This document shows, piece by piece, positions 41,201-52,535 of a stretch of 64,000 nucleotides of DNA. The stretch comes from Monosporascus cannonballus. Its lineage: Eukaryota > Ascomycota > Sordariomycetes > Xylariales. The stretch is taken from the NCBI GenBank assembly GCA_004154925.1, contig QJNS01000128.1, positions 161,075-225,074 of the forward strand, in the 5' to 3' direction. Position numbers and translations under genes: made by a program. The number at the start of each line of letters is the position of its first letter. Positions within the stretch are counted from its first letter, which is position 1. The notes under the pieces were generated by a model. That model did not search any database. It worked only from the letters and a program-made list of their open reading frames with translations, and had not been told where the DNA came from.

Positions 41201-44198
41201 AATATATTCGTAAATCCTATTAATATAACTAAATATTTAAATAATCCGTATTTTATTTTAAAAGTTATTTTTTATTTATATTTTTTTAATTTTGATAAAA
41301 TTATATTTATTTTTAAAATGGAATATTATAAATTATTTGATTCCGTAAAATCGGCTTTTTATTTCTGTAATTAAGGGTAATAATATTCGATTTTTAATAA
41401 TGATATTATTTAATTATCAATAATTAACTATAAGTTATAATTTCTTATTTTTTTTAAATACGAAAAATATAAGGTATCTTATTAGTAATTTCGAAAATTA
41501 AATCCATCCTTTTTGTAACCGATTTTTTAAGTATTTTTTAAAATACGTAATTCGTTTCCGCTAAAGTTGTAAATAAGGTAAAATTTCGTTAAAGACTTTT
41601 TTTTAAAAATTATTTCGTAATCTTATACGTTATATTCCGATAATTTTATATCGAATTCCTCTTTAAAAAGCTATTTGTATTTGTAATATTATAATAATAT
41701 ATTAATTAAGTTTTCTAATTTCTTGAATTATTATTTAATTATTTTAATTTTGTTTTAATAATAATAATAATATATCGTATTTTTTTTAATATCCGTTTTT
41801 TTTTGTATCTTATTTTTTTGGGTGGTAAAATATTTATCGTATTTTTATACCTATATTCGTTATTATTATCGATCGAATATTAAAATCTTAATTCTTTTAT
41901 TGTTAATTTGTTAATAAGAAGTAAAACGAATTTTACTTAATTAGTTTTGCCGTTAATTTAAATTTCGTATTAATATATCTATAGTAATTTTAAAATTATA
42001 TCGTAATTCCTAAATCGAATAATATCGAAATTAACCGTTTAATATCGTCCTTAAATAAAAATCTCGAAATAATTAATTTTGCATATAATTTTTCCGTTAT
42101 CGTAAGCAAATTCTTAATTTTCGGCATTCGTCGTTATATAAGGTTTTAACTTATATCTTTATAATAATTTAAACTTATTAATTATATTAAGTATAATATA
42201 ATTTCCGCTTAAAGTTCCGTAATTTACTATTGCGGTATATTAATACGTTCCGATTCGTATATCCAAAGTAATAAGGTCGTTAACGTTTTTTATTATTACG
42301 TTTAAAGCTTTTTTTAGGAATTCCTTTTAATTCTTCTGGGTTTCGTCATTTTGCGTCTTTTTTATAAGTAATTCTTTTTTAATTTTTATTCGAATTAATT
42401 AAACCTTATTTATGTTTTTTCGTTTAACGCGTTAAGCTGCTATATTTATCGTTATTATCGGCGTATTATTCTTTTAAGCCGTATTAACCGTTCCTAATAT
42501 TTTTGCAATTTTTCTTTTTATCGAATAAATTATTCTTTTATATTTGCGATTATATCCTATTATACGTCGTTATAATTATCGTTTTAAAAAAAATTTATAA
42601 ATTAATATATTTTTTCCTTAATAACTTTTTTTTGTAAAGATCTATAATAAATACTAATTAAAAATGGAAGTCCGTAATAACTTTTTAATAATATTTTTTA
42701 CCGTACGCTGGATTAACTTTTTTCCGTTTAATGGTTATATTATCTATATTAACAAAAAAAGTTTTTTTACGGGCATTATTTTTCTTTAAGCTAACTTTTT
42801 ACTTTGGCTAACTGTTAAATATTTTTTAAGCTTATAATTCGAAATTGTCGATATTATTATTTATCGTTTTTGTTATATCCGGTTCGATTTGGAAAATTAA
42901 ATCCGTTATAGTACATACGGGCAATTCGTACGTAAATATGTTATTTCTATTTTTCGTAATTGGGGTATTCTCGTCGTCGACAATATATAACATATATTTT
43001 GCTATATCGATCGAATATTCCGGGATAAACTTTTTTTATTTAATTCCGGTATTCGTATAATTATCCTTATAATGCTTTTTATTGTATTCGTAATACTTAT
43101 TAAATCAGTTTCCTAGTTTTTTATATTCTTCGTTAAATCTTTTATCGGAATAGGCCTGGTTGAACTTTTTGCTTAGGGCTTAATACGTACTTGGCTTAGA
43201 TTATGTTAATAATTTTATTATCGTTTCCTTAATTATTCCTGAATTATTTTTCCGGTATAAAGATTTAATTATTTTATTATAACTTTTTGGGTTTCTTATA
43301 TTTGTAAGCTTTATGTCCCATTTTGCCGTAATTAAAATACTTAATCTGGCTCCAATTTTGTTTATGGGTAACGTTAAATTCTATAAATCCTGGCGCCGTT
43401 CCGTAAAAAATAAAAGGTACGTTTTTTTTCTTTTTTTAATTGGATTTATATCCCGAACGTAAAACATATTATCCTTTTTTTTTCCTATTATTTTTCAAAT
43501 TATTAATTATTAATTTTAATTATCTTTACGATGTACCGGTTTAGGGCAATTGGTTATTTGATCCGAATAATTTCATTTTTCATATTATTTTTTAATCCTT
43601 TTTAAAACATATTAATAAAAATATCGTTTTTGTTATTTTCTTATCTTGCCTTAGCTATAAAGTTTTTGAAGGTTACGGCGTACTTGGACGCAGGTCCTTT
43701 TTGTCGGAACTATAAAAGTTGTTAAGCCGTTAATCGTTTTTTATCCGGATTGCCGAAATTATCGCGTATTTTATTTTCGAAATTAATGTAAATCAAAAAA
43801 ATCTTATTAATAAAATCCTCCTTATTTGCTTTTCTTATTTTCAAAAAGTTTTTTATAATAGGTTTAAACTATTTAATTATATTTTTTATTAGGTATGCTT
43901 TTATTATTAAGATTATATCCGCTAGGTCGCTAAGATTTAAAAAGCGAAAATAAATTCGTACTTGAATTATAAAGGTTTAAAGGTTGTTTTTTTTATTATA
44001 GGATTCTGGTTTTTTTGGCTTTATACGAACGAAAAAGGATTAGGCAGGCGTAGCCCTAAATTATCGAACTTCTTTTTCCAGCTCCCGAATTCGAGCCTAA
44101 AGCTATTAAGTAAGGGTTTTTTAAATACTGGTTGACATTTTGACAATATTGAATATTGCTTAAAGTTTAACGGTATTACTAAATAAAAGTTTGCAACA
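38214..44198 (-). pseudogene. Degenerate Gypsy gag-pol
   Basis: The minus strand near 43,299-43,347 reads KYFNYGKMGHKAYKYKKPKK: a CX2CX4HX4C knuckle in which all three Cys have become Tyr and the His remains. Near 41,110-41,150 it reads VICYLDDIHIF, with the catalytic YLDD of reverse transcriptase intact. A zinc-binding/integrase-like stretch is suspected near 38,640-38,900 but its Cys and His residues are largely lost. The many stops exclude any product. Short plus-strand frames at 38,235 and 42,845 are antisense noise. Confidence 0.75.
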
Positions 44199-44570
44199 TA
44201 TGATAGCTAAGCGGTTTAACCAATTATTAAACCTAAAGTCGACGGGTTTATATTGGCATGAATATCGTAAAAATCTAAATAATAAATATAATAATATATT
44301 ACGTTTCGTAATACCAAAAATGCCTTAGGTAACGAAATGTTATTTTAAACTGAAGTTATTTAAATTATGGAATTAATAAGTATATATATTTTTTTTTCTT
44401 GGCTTAATTATTCGTAATTACGCCGTTGGTAGTAATTATGATTATTTGGGATTACCTTTGATTACTGATGATCACTGGCTTGGCAGTGATTATTATTACG
44501 TAATCCGTGAGGTGGCCCGTATGCTCCTGCCTGACCGTTTCTTGAGACCGGAGCTTGTCGGGTCGTAATA
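44199..44570 (-). repeat. 5' LTR of the Gypsy element
   Basis: Partner of 37,843-38,213. The inner end (plus orientation) reads tatgatagctaagcgg against tgtaacggctaggcgg in the other LTR; most differences are RIP-type transitions. It contains the hairpin ATCACTG...CAGTGAT near 44,469-44,490 and is followed by the ACAAG duplication. No clear primer-binding site survives beside it. Confidence 0.85.
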
Positions 44571-47500
44571 ACAAGATTAATAAATTATATTTTTTTCCGA
44601 TACCTTATTATTATAATCCGAGTTTGTATTTTTAATATTTAATCTTATAATATCAACCTTAATTCTCTTTATTCCGTATTTGTTTTATTTTTTATAATTT
44701 ATATTCGAATTGTCATTGGCCTTAAGTTAAAGTATTTTTTGCCAGTATTTCCATGTTTTTGAATTAATTAAAGATTGAAATAAATATTTATTGCGAAATA
44801 TGAGATTTTTTAATTATATATTCGTTTGTTACCTAGGTCCAAAACTACCACAAAAACGCTTTAATCTGTATACGTACGTTTATTATTTTGTTAAGTTTCG
44901 CAATCAAAGATTAATATTTTAAAAAATACGTTAATCGATCGAAATTGACTAACGTTAAGCCTAGGATTTACCTAGTGTTTTAAATAATAAATTCCGTTAA
45001 AACGAAATAAGTGGTCCGTAAAATAAATGTTTATATTTTGAATAAATACGGAAATGTTATCGTTATCGTTTTTGAGCGGAATAACACCTTATATTCGCCA
45101 GATAATAAAATTTACGTTAATCTATTTTAAATAAGACTGCTTTTTTTCGTCCCGATTAACGGCCAAGATATTTTTTATATTGTTATTATAAATAGGTCCG
45201 GTAAATACGATTGCGAAAACAGCTGTTATTTTGCAGATAATAAAAAATACAAACTTGGAAAAATAATTTGCGTTATTAAATTTGTTGTGAAAAACAAAAA
45301 CATTTAAACTTTATTCTCATAATATAACCTTGCGCCTAATTTATTTTTATTAGGAATTTCAGAAATGGAAACATTTTTATTCTTTGGTATTATCGATATT
45401 TTCGGAATAAAATCCGACCCCGTTATTTCGTACTCCGTTACGAAATTTATTTCTAAATTTACCAAATAATATTTTAATTAATTTGTCATAATATTATTTT
45501 TTATTTCCAAATTATGACGAAATATAAGCGTGTTTTAAGCTTGTTATTTCTTTTCTAATACGTTTAATTATAGGTTATTTTTATCTTTTTAAGAACCGGC
45601 GGAATTTTATTTTAAAATGATTAATAACAATTTTTACGGTTTTAATAAAGATCGTATTATAAGAATAGCAATAATTAGTATAGCTATTTTGAAAACCGGA
45701 ATATTTATATAATAATTAATAAGATATCCCGAATTATAAATATATTTGCGAAAAGTCAAATACAAAAACAATATGTTCGAATAAAAGATTTAATAGATCG
45801 GTTTTTCATCCAAACCTTTTAAATTTTAACAACGAAAAAAACTTTATAATTATTAGCCAGCATATATATTAGCGAAACGTATAGTTTTTTGTCAATTGTG
45901 AGAATACAGCCCTTATGAGGATAAAACTGGTAGCCGACCAGCCACCTATCAGCCACCGACCCACTTACTAATATAAATCTACTATTTAGCAGCTAGTAAG
46001 AAACGCCAGATAAAAATAACCTAATATACTTATTTTTGGAATCTGTTTTACGACTGGTTGGAGATCACTTTACTTTAGCTTACAATTATTTATTATCTTA
46101 TAATTCTTTCATCTTTATTATAAAAAATAACGTAATAATTATTAAAAACAAAGTTTGCCGATTGCAAAATAAACCTAGGTTACCAGTTGAAAAGACCGCC
46201 AATCGGAACCTAACCGACGAACGATCGATCACGGTACGGAAACAGGCGAAAAACCCTATAACAAAACTTTAACGGACAGAAAGCCATAATCCTCAGGATC
46301 CCGAATCACCTTATATATACAATAAGGATACGTTCCGATAACTATTAACTAAACAGTTAAAAAACGGACGTAATATAACGACCGCGTCCTGGAATTTAAA
46401 TAAAAAAGGGTTAAACCTTTTAATAATAACCAGACTTTGAAAATTATTTATTAACAAAATAAATAATATTCGGAATTATTCCGATAATTGGCCGAATTAT
46501 AAATAATAATATAACTTAAAAAAATAAAACTTTATAAATTAATTATAATATTGCAATAAAAACTTAAAGCCGATAAGCAAATACCGTATTATAATTATCC
46601 GAAACCTTTTAAACGTACGTCGATTAAAACAATAAATAAAAGTTATTACGGAAATTTACGCAGAAAAACTAAGACCAAATGCCTTTATTTATATTTAATA
46701 GGCCATGGGCTATATTGACGTTTTTATTGCAAATATTTGGCAATTATATCACGTTTTGTTTAATTATTTTAATTACGAAAAAAGTTAAAAATAAAATATT
46801 TATATATTTTTATTAACACAAATTACGTATATTTTAATTTTCTTAATAAGGAATATAAGAAATAACTTATGGAATTACGATAACGATCCGATTAATTATT
46901 ATTGGACTTTTAGGTTAAATGGAAATTTTTAGTTTATAAAATAAAATTTACAAATGCCTTTAGTTCGGAAAATAATCGGAATAATAATTGTTTTACTTTT
47001 GATTATTTTCACAAATTAATATTAAGGTTACGAAATATTCTGTTACAAAAAAAGTTAATTTAGAATAAATTAATAATGTAACAAATAAGGTAAACCACTA
47101 CTAGGACGCCTGGAAAAAGGCGAAAAAAACCGATCATTTTCCGTTAAGGGCATTAATAAGGATAAACGATCTTATTTTAACGCCTTCGGAAAAAGAGATC
47201 TTTAAAGCAAATTAAAGGCGTTACGTAAAAACAATAGGGACAGTAAATATTGATATATTCGAAAAGTAAATAATCGTTGATTTAATTGCGATCGGAATAA
47301 ATCTATACAACTTAATACCCTTAATTTTCATAAAAGCTAATTTAAGTATTTTAATTATAGAAAGCTAAGTTATAAAAAGGTAAATTGCAAACTTAAAAAA
47401 GATACGAAAATTAACTTCCGAAAGTCGAATAAAACGTTATAATATATAACGATAAATCAGATTAGTCCTTAAACGTAAACCTAAAAAAGGAGCCGGAATA

Positions 47501-48159
47501 AACGTATACCTTTAGTCTATTTCGGCTAATAATTATAGGACGGTGGGAATAAAGCCGCCTTATAAAAAAGGGCATTTATTAAAAAAATGCGAAAGATATA
47601 GCAGTATAAGTAAATATAAATACCGGAGTACAAATAAATATTATAAATAAAAGGTTGGCGAAAAACCTTAATTTTTAATTAATTTCCGTAAATATTCCGG
47701 CCCTTATTAACGCTAACGGCGAGTATATCAAATATTATAAAACTTACGAAATTTTTGTTAACATAACAAATAATAATAGGAACGAACGAAAATTTAAGCA
47801 AATTTATTTTGTAATACGCCGTAACCGGAAAACGTCCGATTTTTTATTATCCAGACCAAAAATAGGTAAATTAAGCACTTTATTAAATATAATTATATGT
47901 TAATAATTATATAGATTATTACAAAAAAAACAGGTAAAAAATCGTAAACCTAACGTTTTCAGATAAGCTAAGTTATACCGTTAACCTGATAAATCTAACC
48001 AAAACGCTAAATATTCCGGAATTCGGAAAATAACAAAAATAAGGAATAACCGATTTCTTTATATGCCTAAAAAATTTCCGGCGAATATATTCCGAAAAAG
48101 TAATGAAAAAAATACCTTAGCTATTAGGAGCAAAATATGCAATAAACCTAATCCCAGGG

Positions 48160-48650
48160 ATAACGCCTTGATTCGGCCCAATTTACCCTATTTCGAAAGC
48201 CTAAAGGAAGGTATTCGAAAAATACATCCGAAAAAACCTAAAAACAGGCCGGATACGTTATTCAAAAGCGGACATAAGGGCATCAATATTGTTCGTACCT
48301 AAAAAGGACGGTAATCTTCGACTATACGTCGCCTATAAGGGGTTAAATCGGGTAACGATAAAAAAATTAATATTTTTTACCTTTAATTACAAAAATAATA
48401 AATCGTCTAAAATTAATTAAGATATTTTCGAAAATTGATTTTAAAAATACTTATTATCGTATTAGGATTAAAAAAAAGCAAATAATAAAAAACCGCGTTC
48501 CGAACGCGAGAAAGGTAATTTAAATATACCGTTATGTTATTTAATCTTATTAAAGCGCCAGTTACGTTTTAAGCCTATATATATAAGGTATTAACTGGAT
48601 TAGTTAAATATATATATATAATATATCTAAATATTATAATTATTTATTCC
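48160..48650 (+). pseudogene. Degenerate Gypsy reverse transcriptase (family X)
   Basis: One frame gives FGPIYPIS upstream, then RASILFVPKKDGNLRLYVAY (48,264-48,323), then KGLNRVTIKK. These match the fingers and palm of Ty3/Gypsy reverse transcriptases, where PKKDG...LR...DYR.LN..T is expected. Downstream KTAFRTR, YTVMLFNLIKAPVTF and AYIYKVLTGL follow in order. The Asp of the DYR position is Ala here and several Trp/Gln codons are stops. The catalytic YLDD region near 48,625 is degraded. The 79-codon frame at 48,063-48,302 is in another phase and is not the pol frame. Confidence 0.8.
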
Positions 48651-49314
48651 GATAACGAAAAGAAGTATACGAAATATTTCCAATTAATTTATAAACGGCT
48701 GTTATAATATTAACTGTTTGCTAAAACGTTTAAATGCGAAGTTTTCAAAAAAAAATTAAAATTTATAATTAATACCGACAGTTTAAAAATAAATTACCGA
48801 CAGATTAATATTATCGAAATATAGTTAAAACCAAAGTTAATTTATGATATTTAAATATTTCTAGTATTTAGAAATTTTTATCGGAAATTTATTGCCTATT
48901 ATTTGCGTATTACCGAACTTATTATTAAGTTTTTAAAAGGGACGTAGGATAAAGGTAAAGTAATAAAACTCCGATAGCTCGAAAAAGGTAAAAAGGTGTT
49001 CCGAAATTTAAAAAATACTTTTTAGTTGGCGACCATTTTCCGATATTAAGATAACGCCAAAATTACCAGGATTAAAATAAACGTTTTAGTAAAAGCCTTA
49101 TCAGAAATACTTTTATAAAAATATGAAAAAATATTGGCGCCCAATTGTATATTGGTCGCGAAAGCTAAATCCAACCGAACAACGATAAGTTACAAGGTAA
49201 TAAAAATTATTGGCGATTATGAAAAACTTAAAATATTAACGGTAATATCTTAAAAGGTACGGAAAGTTTTTTTTAATATTTATCGATTACATGGCGATAA
49301 AGGATATAATAAAG

Positions 49315-49445
49315 GCGCCGATGCGTAACCTTAAGAAGAGGTTAGCCTAATAGGTTTACTGCTTTACGTAATTTGATTTTGAGATCTAATACTAATCGGA
49401 CGTTATTAAACCGGAGGATAAATTATTTAGACGCCCGGATTATAT
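49315..49445 (+). pseudogene. Gypsy RNase H C-terminal end, degenerate
   Basis: The plus frame starting near 49,320 reads MRNLKKRLA, two stops, then FDFEI and, after more mutated codons, FRRPDYI. This corresponds to the end of the Gypsy RNase H domain, where a W-x-x-x-L-S-x-F-F-x-I-x-Y-R...LSRRPDY pattern is usual. It lies about 0.7 kb after the reverse transcriptase, the right spacing. It shows that the plus-strand pol continues to the point where the 130-bp mini-element is inserted. Confidence 0.6.
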
Positions 49446-49640
49446 ATTAGCAAAAATTGTATGTAAAAATATAATCCTTATATTATTTTAAAAAAATCGG
49501 AGTTACGAATAATATGCTGGAAAACGTACGGAATCCGGTCGCAAATACATAACGCGATTTAAAGCATTATAAAAAGGTAAAGGGTTTTATAAAAATAACG
49601 CAAAATTCGTTTACTGCAGAATTTCTAGATAGAGTTTAGG

Positions 49641-49770
49641 TGTTACGGCCTGGTCACCCGTAAGAGCTCCAGTATATATGTAGCTATAAGCACCAGGATT
49701 ATTGCCACAATTGCGATCATTCCACCGATCTTTTGCCCTGGTGGCGTAATGGTATGGTGCAGCCATAACA
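49641..49770. mobile_element. 130-bp TG..CA mini-element with 5-bp target duplication
   Basis: It starts TGTTACGGCCTGG and ends GCAGCCATAACA, so the ends form an imperfect LTR-style inverted repeat. A perfect TTAGG flanks both sides (49,636-49,640 and 49,771-49,775). Composition is normal while the Gypsy pol around it is RIP-mutated. It contains gtggcgtaatggta, close to a tRNA A box, in the last 30 bp; the element at 20,076 has the complementary motif near its start. No coding capacity. It is not a tRNA gene, as no B box or cloverleaf follows. Confidence 0.7.
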
Positions 49771-50029
49771 TTAGGTGGCGAAAATTTAAATAATTACTAT
49801 TTGTGTAAAAAAAGGGGAAAACTCTTATTGTACGATCGCAGGAAGTTTTCGAAAAAAAAAAGAAAAATAAGGAACGATATATTTGCCGAACTTATCGCTT
49901 ACGAATAATAATATAAACGCAAATTATAATAATAATGTAATTAACAGTTATATAACGATAACCGTAAGTTGTCCTTGATTTAGATAATTATAATTATAAT
50001 AAAATCTAGCTAAAAAAGAATAAAATTCA

Positions 50030-51560
50030 TTTTCCTTTTTTCTTTTTTTGCTTTAGTAATGAGTTTTTATTGAGCCGTTTTAATTTTTTGAGATTAAATA
50101 ATTCATTTTAGGGGCTTTTTTAACGAGAAAATAATATTCGTTTTTGAAATGTCTCTTTTTGCTACAATTATAATATTTTATACTAAACTTATTCTTTTTA
50201 AGTTCTTTCGAAACAGTATTCGCTTTCTTTTAAGATTTGTCTTTATTTTTTTTAAATTTGGCTACTGGAACATTTATCGCTATTTTATTTGTTGATTCTT
50301 TTAAGGTATAGATGAAAGGTACGTCGGATAATAATAATAATCTTATTGGCATATTTTACAACAAATCCGATTTTGAATTCCATATATAACTTATTTTTAT
50401 CTTAAAATCTTTAGGCCGTCGTAATAAGGATAGAATATTTCCGCTTTTGGCAAATTTAACACTATTATTAAACGATTAAATTCGTTCGTATATTTAAACA
50501 TTAACATAGTTTAATAGAACGAAATAAAGTTATTTAATTATATACTATTTTCAGCAGGATGTTTAAATAAAATTGGTATTTTTATTTCTAAAATGCTAGT
50601 ATTTATCGAAAATATTATTAATTATTTTTTTTAAAAAAAATAATAAGGTAATTTTGTAGGTAATGTTTAAAAATAAGTTGAAACTATAAAAGAAATTTTC
50701 TGTTAAAAATTTTATAAGGCTTAAAGTAAAATCTGCTCTAAATCTAAAAAACAATTATATTCGTAAATCTATTATAAGATTTAAGAAAAATTAACTTATA
50801 GGGTTTAATATTTGGCATTCTATAGTAATTAAAAAATAAAGCGGTATTTTCGCGTAATTACTTTATACTAAATAATAGTAGAATTAAAGCTTTTTATTAT
50901 TGAATATAATTTTTTTTCTTTAAGGCCCGAATATATATTATTAAGATATATAGTTTTTCGTTAAATTATAAATCCTTTTTTGGGTTTGTTATTTAGCTCA
51001 ATATCTTTTCTTCCTTTTTTTCTTAATCTCCTTAATCTTTAATCCTTAAAGTTCAATAATATTTTTTGTAGGAGTAAGTTATTATTAAAAGAAAAAAAAT
51101 TAAAATAGATAATTACTAGTACTATGTTATCGATTAAGGTCAATACTCTTTCGATAAAAATAAGTGGTGTAATTTAATTATTCATCGTTTATTAATTAAT
51201 AATAAGAATTAAACATATTATTTATTTTTAAATGCCATTTTATTCTATTGTTTACATTAAATTTAAAAAGGTTTATACCTTAATTATAAGATGAATTATT
51301 CGCTAGCTATTAATTAACAAGCTATCAAAATATATCGAACTTATTTTATATTAATCTAGATGTATAAATAATATCTGAAAAAATATTGAATTATAGATAA
51401 TAATAAAATAAAAATTAATTTAAGGGTTTATTTCTTAAGAAACTTACGAATTTTTTCTGCTGTAAAAAACTGCTACCTTTAATTATAAGCTTAAATTAAT
51501 AACTAAAAGCCAAGAAATAGATAGGTAATAATTTAGAGTAATTCATTAATAATATATATT
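50030..51560 (-). pseudogene. RIP-degraded retroelement gag region
   Basis: On the minus strand near 50,140-50,205 the frame reads KYYNCSKKRHFKNEYYFL. This is the spacing of a CX2CX4HX4C zinc knuckle with the first and last Cys changed to Tyr. A probable gag body lies at higher coordinates (50,300-51,000) but is too mutated to follow. It is opposite in orientation to the family-X element, so it is a separate insertion. Its ends, LTRs and family are not determined. It abuts the composition boundary near 51.6 kb. Confidence 0.5.
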
Positions 51561-51599
51561 CTTTTGATTTCTCTTAATATCTGGAAATCACGAAAAACA

Positions 51600-52535
51600 A
51601 TCTCCTCCGGTTTTTGATGGATTCTGAAGTTTAATGGAGACATTTGGTTTACCGGAGTTTATCCGGTTGCAGTAAAGAATCTAACGGGTTAGTTTACCTG
51701 GCCTCCCTCGGGTCTAATAGAGCTCCTTTCAAACGTAACATAACGCTCATGTCAGCATGTTATCATCCCCGGCTTTTGGCACCCGATTCAGCTGCCAAAA
51801 CCATCTTTCAAAACATTATGCAGCCGTGCCAGATCAGTCAGACAGGAGCCGCACGTGGCGTAAGCCGCCGTCGGGCAGCATTGTCCGCATGCAAGGCTCA
51901 ACATTTCCCCTGTCGTTGCCTAAGCATAAGATTGAAACTTCGCAAGACGTTCACCTCAGCCCGTATGATCTTACTACGCGATATGATACAGAACCCCTAC
52001 GACTGATGTCGCAAAAGCGACGCCGCTATTGCATTGCTAAAAATACCGTTATATATAGTCAATTCTAACTACGACAAGTGAAAAAGTAAAATGATGGATA
52101 ACCCAACGGTTAGCTGGTTACAGGGTAGTGAAAAAAGAACCAATGCCAAAGTTCGCCCGCGGCGAGTAGCATAGAGACTTGGCATCTTATTGTCAGTTAA
52201 AGGGATAGGGCGATATTGGGGGGTAGCTTTAATCGGAAATGTCAACATTTTCACCCCTCTACTCTCTAAGTCTAAGGTTTAGCGTATCCGTAAGGAGCAA
52301 TATGTGGCTTCGCAGCTAGCGGAGCTGAAAAAGCCATCTTATAGCACGATCCTCCAGAAGCGGCGCAGGCAGCTCTACGAAGGCAAAGAATTATCAGGCG
52401 CTGCCAGAGGCGGCAAGGCTTTTTGCCAATGAAAAAGCTAGACTTCGGAGATGCCACACGGAAAAAGTATATAAGGTCGATGCCTTCTCTCTTCCCTTCT
52501 ATTTCTAACATATTGCTTCGTCCACAAACTTCTCA
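51600..52535. other. Upstream region of the FAD oxidoreductase; no clear gene
   Basis: The composition changes from AT-rich to normal near 51,600. Two overlapping plus-strand frames (51,644-52,006 and 51,757-52,068, up to 120 codons) and short minus-strand frames (52,069-52,254, 52,272-52,511) are open but match nothing I recognise and have no intron or domain logic. The last few hundred bases probably contain the promoter of the gene starting at 52,536. I see no unambiguous TATA box or factor site. Confidence 0.5.

Larger units (their letters stand above)
37843..44570 (-). mobile_element. Full-length Ty3/Gypsy retrotransposon, RIP-killed
   Basis: LTRs of 371-372 bp (37,843-38,213 and 44,199-44,570) bracket 6.0 kb. 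The element is flanked by a perfect 5-bp duplication ACAAG (37,838-37,842 and 44,571-44,575). On the minus strand a purine tract (tttggggaaagggaaatcg, 38,214-38,235 region) lies immediately before the 3' LTR, fixing the orientation. Read in minus orientation the order is zinc knuckle (about 43,299-43,347), reverse transcriptase box (41,125-41,136) and an integrase-like region (about 38.6-38.9 kb); RT before integrase is the Ty3/Gypsy order. All frames are broken. Confidence 0.85.
37543..49640 (+). mobile_element. Family-X retroelement, copy 2 (Gypsy-type pol), interrupted and RIP-killed
   Basis: The left part is a family-X LTR-like repeat (about 37,543-37,690; TATA-like box near 37,602). The body, 37,690-37,842 and then 44,576 onward, is collinear with copy 1 (2,895-4,560). 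The intervening 37,843-44,575 is a younger Gypsy insertion plus its target duplication. On the plus strand a Gypsy-type reverse transcriptase is readable at 48,160-48,650 and an RNase H end near 49,315-49,445. A 130-bp mini-element interrupts the presumed integrase region at 49,641. The 3' LTR was not found, so the right limit is open. Whether the LTR-like repeat and this pol belong to the same element is inferred from their constant order in two copies. Confidence 0.55.

Noticed and set aside
48063..48302. 79-codon frame beginning MPKKFPANIF
   Set aside because: It lies over the Gypsy pol in the wrong phase; the RT motif PKKDG is read in a different frame.
49735..49770. tRNA gene suggested by gtggcgtaatggta
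   Set aside because: Only an A-box-like motif is present; no B box, anticodon arm or acceptor pairing follows before the element ends.
51644..52068. Overlapping plus-strand frames of 120 and 103 codons upstream of the oxidoreductase
   Set aside because: No family resemblance and no consistent exon structure; could be promoter sequence or a remnant, but not supportable as a gene.
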